From an uncultured Lachnospiraceae bacterium (GTDB lineage: Bacteria > Bacillota > Clostridia > Lachnospirales > Lachnospiraceae), in contig CAJTNT010000048.1 in the NCBI GenBank assembly GCA_910577785.1, positions 1 through 27,050 on the forward strand: DNA of 27,050 nt, written 5' to 3'. The position numbers and the translations under genes were made by a program. Under the pieces are notes generated by a model. That model saw only the letters and a program-made list of their open reading frames with translations. It was not told where the DNA came from and did no database searches. The first letter of the stretch is position 1. The number at the start of each line of letters is the position of its first letter. This document shows positions 24,131 to 27,050 of this stretch, piece after piece.

Positions 24131-25111
24131 TTACACATTATAAATGTCTGCCTTATATGCGCCCATGTTTCCGCGCATCCAGGCAATTGTCTCTGCAATT
24201 CCCTGGGCAAAGGTATACTTCTGTTCCCATTTTGTCAACGCCTTAATCTTGGCATTTGCCCCCAGCAGGCGGTTGACCTCGCTTTTTTCCGGGCGCAGCC
24301 GCTGCTCGTCACAGACAATCCTCGCCTTGGGGTTTATCTGGGCAATAATCTCCTGCGCCAAATCGCCAATCGAAATTTCCTGTTGGGTGGCGATGTTGAT
24401 TTCCTCGCCAATGGCCTGTTCCGACTCTGCAATGGCAATGAAGCCTGCCGCCGTATCCTTCACATAGTTAAAATCCCTGGTCGGCGTAAGGGAGCCCAGC
24501 CGAATCTCCTCCCTGCCTGCCAGAAGCTGGGAAATAATCGTCGGGATGACCGCCCTTGCAGACTGCCTGGGGCCAAACGTATTAAAGGGGCGCACAATAG
24601 ACACTGGCAGCTGGAAGCTGCGGTAGAAGCTCTCCGCCAGGCGATCGGCGCCAATCTTGGTCGCCGAATAGGGGGACTGCCCCTGGTAGGGATGTTTTTC
24701 ATCAATCGGCACATACTGCGCCGTCCCATAAACTTCCGAAGTAGAAGTTACCAGTACCCGTTCTGGCTCAAGCTGGCGGGCAGCCTGCAGCACGTTCAGC
24801 GTCCCTTTGATATTGGTATCCACGTAGGAATCTGGAGAATGATAGCTAAAGGGGATGGCAATCAATGCCGCCAGGTGGAACACCCCCTCCATCCCCTTCA
24901 TCGCCTCACGCACCCCGTTCGGGTCGCGGATATCGCCGGTAAACACCTCAATTTCCTTTAATTTGTCCGCCGGCAGGCTGTCCAGCCAGCCCCAAGTGTT
25001 AAAGGAATTGTAATAAGCAAATGCCCTTACCTCATATCCCTTCTCTAACAGGCTTTCTGTCAGATGGCTGCCAATAAAGCCGTCCGCGCCCGTCACCAAA
25101 ACTTTTTTCAT
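24131..25111 (-). CDS. legB: NAD-dependent 4,6-dehydratase LegB
   Basis: 326 residues, an extended SDR (NAD-dependent sugar epimerase/dehydratase). The NAD-binding motif GADGFIG is at 8-14, the active-site STSEVYG at about 123-129, and the Tyr-Lys pair in PYSATK at 148 and 152. The signature segments AYYNSFNTWGWLDSLP, LIAIPFSYHSPDSYVDTN, RPFNTFGPRQSARAVIPTI and DEQRLRPEKSEVNRL are characteristic of LegB. In Campylobacter, LegB dehydrates GDP-GlcNAc as an early step toward legionaminic acid for flagellin glycosylation. The start has GGGAGG nine bases upstream. Its partner PtmE-like enzyme is encoded just upstream. The later enzymes are not in the window. Confidence 0.9.
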   Translation of the reverse strand: MKKVLVTGADGFIGSHLTESLLEKGYEVRAFAYYNSFNTWGWLDSLPADKLKEIEVFTGDIRDPNGVREAMKGMEGVFHLAALIAIPFSYHSPDSYVDTNIKGTLNVLQAARQLEPERVLVTSTSEVYGTAQYVPIDEKHPYQGQSPYSATKIGADRLAESFYRSFQLPVSIVRPFNTFGPRQSARAVIPTIISQLLAGREEIRLGSLTPTRDFNYVKDTAAGFIAIAESEQAIGEEINIATQQEISIGDLAQEIIAQINPKARIVCDEQRLRPEKSEVNRLLGANAKIKALTKWEQKYTFAQGIAETIAWMRGNMGAYKADIYNV

Positions 25112-25149
25112 CTATGTAACCTCCCATGTAATCTCCGAACTCTATAAAA

Positions 25150-25325
25150 ATAATAATCTCTCTGTACTTTCCCTTGTTACATGCCGTTCTCTATCCCACT
25201 CTTAAGTCACAATCTCTCTGTCCCTTCTCACCATTACATGCCATACTCTATCCCACTCTTAAGCCACAATCTCTTTGTCTCTTTTCACCGTTACATGCCG
25301 TTCTCTATGACACTCTTAAATCATA
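25150..25325. repeat. 57-bp tandem repeat between ptmE-like and legB genes
   Basis: Units starting TTACATGCC lie at 25177, 25234 and 25291, an exact 57-base period, with a partial unit before 25177. They share ACTCTTAAGYCACAATCTCT. The repeat fills most of the 223-base gap between two co-directional genes. A plus-strand frame through it would read as a 19-residue repeat, but it has no ribosome site and I do not call a gene. Confidence 0.85.
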
Positions 25326-25334
25326 ACAGGAATT

Positions 25335-26411
25335 CTATTCCGCTTTCAGGTTCAATTTCTCCTCCATGCGGCGCATTTCCTCAAATTCCCCCATATCCAG
25401 GAAGGAATCCTCGCTGATGGGGTACATGCCGACCTTGCGGCCTTCCTTGAGGAGCTGGTCTGCCAAATCAGTCATATGGAAGCAGACCTCCTGGGGGATT
25501 TCCTGCAGCAGCTTGGGGTTTAGAATATACATGCCCGTATTGACAAAATACGACAGCTTGGGCTTTTCTTCCATGGAGTCAATCCTGCCGTTACCGCTGG
25601 AGTGGATCACTCCGTAAGGCACAACGATATTCTTCAAAGCCGTCACCATCGTCAGCTCATTCCCTGCTGCCTGGTGGTACTGAAAAATATCGGCATAATC
25701 GGCGTGGATTAAAATATCGCAGTTCGTGACAATAAAGGGAGTGTCAAACGTTTCCTCAATCAGCGAAAGGCTGCCTGCCGTCCCCAGAGGCTGGTTTTCC
25801 TCCACATAACGGAGGGAAAAATTGCCCATATTTTCTGCAAAGTAGGATTTAATCATGCTCTTTTTATAATTTACCGTGGCATAAAACTGCTGCACGCCAT
25901 ACCTGCGAAAGATTTGGATAATCCGTTCCATAATCGGGATATCCCCAATCGGGATCAGGGGCTTGGGCAGGATCTTAGTATAGGGGTACAGGCGCGTCCC
26001 CTTCCCGCCCGCCATAATCACCACCGGGATTCCCTTCAATGCTTTTTTGCCCTCCATCTCGGCAATGACGTCCTTGGCCTCCTTAAATACAATGTCCATC
26101 ACATGATCCTGGGCGTCTACCACTGGAAGGGCGGTAATGGAATATTTTTCCATACGCTCCTTGGCGGCTTTCAGCTCCTTGCCATAGATTACCTTAGGGC
26201 TGCGGTTCATCATCTTGGAAACTTCCTCCCGCAGATCCCCGGTTTTAATCAGCCAACGGCGGATATCACCATCGGTAATCACGCCGGCCAGCCGGCCCGT
26301 GCCGTCCACTACGAATAAAATACCCTTGGCATTAAAATCTATTTTCTGCATGGCCTCCACTGCCGTGGCGGTCTGCCCGATCAGAAACGCATCCAGATGT
26401 CCCTTTTTCAT
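25335..26411 (-). CDS. ptmE: CBS-domain sugar nucleotidyltransferase, PtmE-like
   Basis: About 358 residues. ATG 26411 has AGGAGG eight bases upstream; an in-frame ATG at 26432 is possible. Residues about 10-115 are two CBS domains (GILFVVDGTGRLAGVITDGDIRRWL and YSITALPVVDAQDHVMDIV). Residues 128 onward are a nucleotidyltransferase: MAGGKGTRLYPYTKILPKPLIPIGDIPI, with GGKGTR at 135-140 and the Lys near 150. Further on come CDILIHADY with the metal Asp and GTAGSL. This CBS plus transferase order matches PtmE of Campylobacter, which makes GDP-GlcN for the legionaminic acid route. CBS domains often bind adenine nucleotides and may regulate it. Its place directly upstream of legB supports the call. 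Other sugar-1-phosphate substrates remain possible. Confidence 0.83.
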   Translation of the reverse strand: MKKGHLDAFLIGQTATAVEAMQKIDFNAKGILFVVDGTGRLAGVITDGDIRRWLIKTGDLREEVSKMMNRSPKVIYGKELKAAKERMEKYSITALPVVDAQDHVMDIVFKEAKDVIAEMEGKKALKGIPVVIMAGGKGTRLYPYTKILPKPLIPIGDIPIMERIIQIFRRYGVQQFYATVNYKKSMIKSYFAENMGNFSLRYVEENQPLGTAGSLSLIEETFDTPFIVTNCDILIHADYADIFQYHQAAGNELTMVTALKNIVVPYGVIHSSGNGRIDSMEEKPKLSYFVNTGMYILNPKLLQEIPQEVCFHMTDLADQLLKEGRKVGMYPISEDSFLDMGEFEEMRRMEEKLNLKAE

Positions 26412-26461
26412 CCGCAAAACCTCCTGTTTCATCCACTGCCTTCCATGGCAGCTCAGAATAT

Positions 26462-26486
26462 AGTATACTCTTTTCTATTTATCGGA
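26462..26486 (-). promoter_or_regulatory. Possible promoter(s) before the ptmE-like gene
   Basis: On the minus strand TCCGATAA (26486-26479) differs from the sigma-28 -10 by one base, but no good TAAA lies 15 bases upstream. A separate TATACT (26467-26462) could be a sigma-A -10 with a poor -35. Either could start the modification operon. Confidence 0.3.
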
Positions 26487-26524
26487 TAAAAGGACAGGTT
26501 TCATGACTCTTTCTGAATGATTCC

Positions 26525-26856
26525 TCAGACGCCATATTTCAGCCGTTCCCTGTAAAAATCATGTACCTGGCCAGTATAGGCCTGCTGTTCGCAGGCTATG
26601 TCATAGGCGGCTCTTTCCATGGATACGGCGCCGGTATCGGTGTCCAGGATGGCAAAATGCGCCATGGGAGTCAGGTTGCGGGGCTGGCCTACGGAACCCG
26701 GGTTAATGAATATGGTCTATTTCTTGTTGCGCGTCTGGGGGCATTCTGCCTCATAGTAAACTTCAAAAAAATGTGGAAAATGGGAATGGCCGTCTGAAGA
26801 ACAGACTTCAGGGCGGAGAGATTGGCGTGGATATCAGAAAGAATGAGCAAGCGCAT
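26525..26856 (-). pseudogene. Metallophosphoesterase (YfcE-like) with its middle deleted
   Basis: AAGGAGG precedes an ATG at 26856 that begins MRLLILSDIHANLSALKSVL, the standard start with the metal ligands D and H in SDIH. Immediately after, a second frame gives DGHSHFPHFFE, which resembles the late GHTH metal-binding motif. A third frame gives INPGSVGQPRNLTPMAHFAILDTDTGAVSMERAAYD and ends at the stop 26525-26527. INPGSVGQPR is the typical C-terminal motif. Roughly half of a usual 230-residue protein (the GNHD block and surroundings) is gone, and frameshifts separate the rest. Confidence 0.78.
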
Positions 26857-26924
26857 AATGTGGCCTCCTTGGAGAGTGTAGTTTGTATGGGGCGGGTAAG
26901 TAGTTTTTTTTTTGGGGGGGGTGT

Positions 26925-26980
26925 GGCTATGGGGGGATGGCCATACGGGGCGGGACGGCTGTGGGGGGATGGCCATACGG
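26925..26980 (+). repeat. 32-bp direct repeat and homopolymer runs
   Basis: GGCTATGGGGGGATGGCCATACGG (as two blocks) at 26925 recurs with one change at 26957, a 32-base period. Runs of about ten T and eight G lie just before, at 26904-26921. The second unit leads directly into the structured element. Confidence 0.6.
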
Positions 26981-27050
26981 AACGCTGCGGCAGCAGGGAG
27001 GCCGCAACAGAAACGCGCTCCCGCTCCGATCGGAACGCAGCAGTACTAAG
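26970..27050. ncRNA. Structured dispersed element, second copy, cut by the window edge
   Basis: 81 bases match 20829-20907 with about ten differences, most of them in the outer stem region. The core ACAGAAACGCGCTCCCGCTC is unchanged. The 3' half that would hold the second stem arm lies beyond the window. Confidence 0.55.

Noticed and set aside
25181..25417. Protein of 19-residue repeats on the plus strand
   Set aside because: No ribosome site; it runs through the repeat into the antisense of a well-supported gene.

Overview
The window looks like a chromosomal segment of a motile, gut-type Clostridia, most likely Lachnospiraceae. The support is strong AGGAGG-type ribosome sites, Gram-positive signal peptides and a lipobox, a DUF6034-like lipoprotein, Big_2-rich secreted glycosidases, flagellin genes and a sigma-28 promoter. 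The organism is inferred from gene content, not from a marker gene. The first 2 kb are visibly AT-richer than the rest.

Layout: (1) 1-4000 is a decayed accessory island. It holds one intact DUF1016/YhcG-type nuclease gene and one methyltransferase gene fused in frame to part of an ImmA/IrrE protein. Around them lie remnants of a superfamily I helicase, a HIRAN-domain protein, an XRE-type HTH and a PF09820-like AAA-ATPase. (2) 4096-10350 is one giant secreted protein with two GH43 modules, two LamG-like modules and many Ig-like modules. (3) 10692-18219 is a single minus-strand operon: lipoprotein, histidine kinase, two ABC permeases, ABC ATPase and two membrane-anchored extracellular proteins. 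It contains no response regulator. (4) 18506-20691 is a convergent pair, a FliD-like cap protein under a sigma-28 promoter and a short flagellin under a sigma-A-type promoter, sharing one perfect bidirectional hairpin. (5) 21003-26411 is a leftward flagellin-modification cluster: a PtmE-like nucleotidyltransferase, LegB dehydratase, GT-D glycosyltransferase, CgeB/DUF3880-like glycosyltransferase and a small helical protein. (6) 26525-26856 is a metallophosphoesterase pseudogene.

The flagellar and sugar genes probably act together. PtmE and LegB would start a GDP-sugar route to a legionaminic-acid-like sugar, the two glycosyltransferases would transfer sugars, and the flagellin would be the acceptor. 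The remaining legionaminic genes are not in the window. The ABC operon looks like an envelope-sensing or export system of unknown substrate.

The least explained signals are non-coding. A roughly 145-nt element with a perfect 17-bp closing stem sits at 20829-20972, and the 5' half of a second copy runs off the right edge. Four short tandem repeats have periods of 39, 42, 33 and 57 bp. Three pseudogenes kept both ends and lost their middles.
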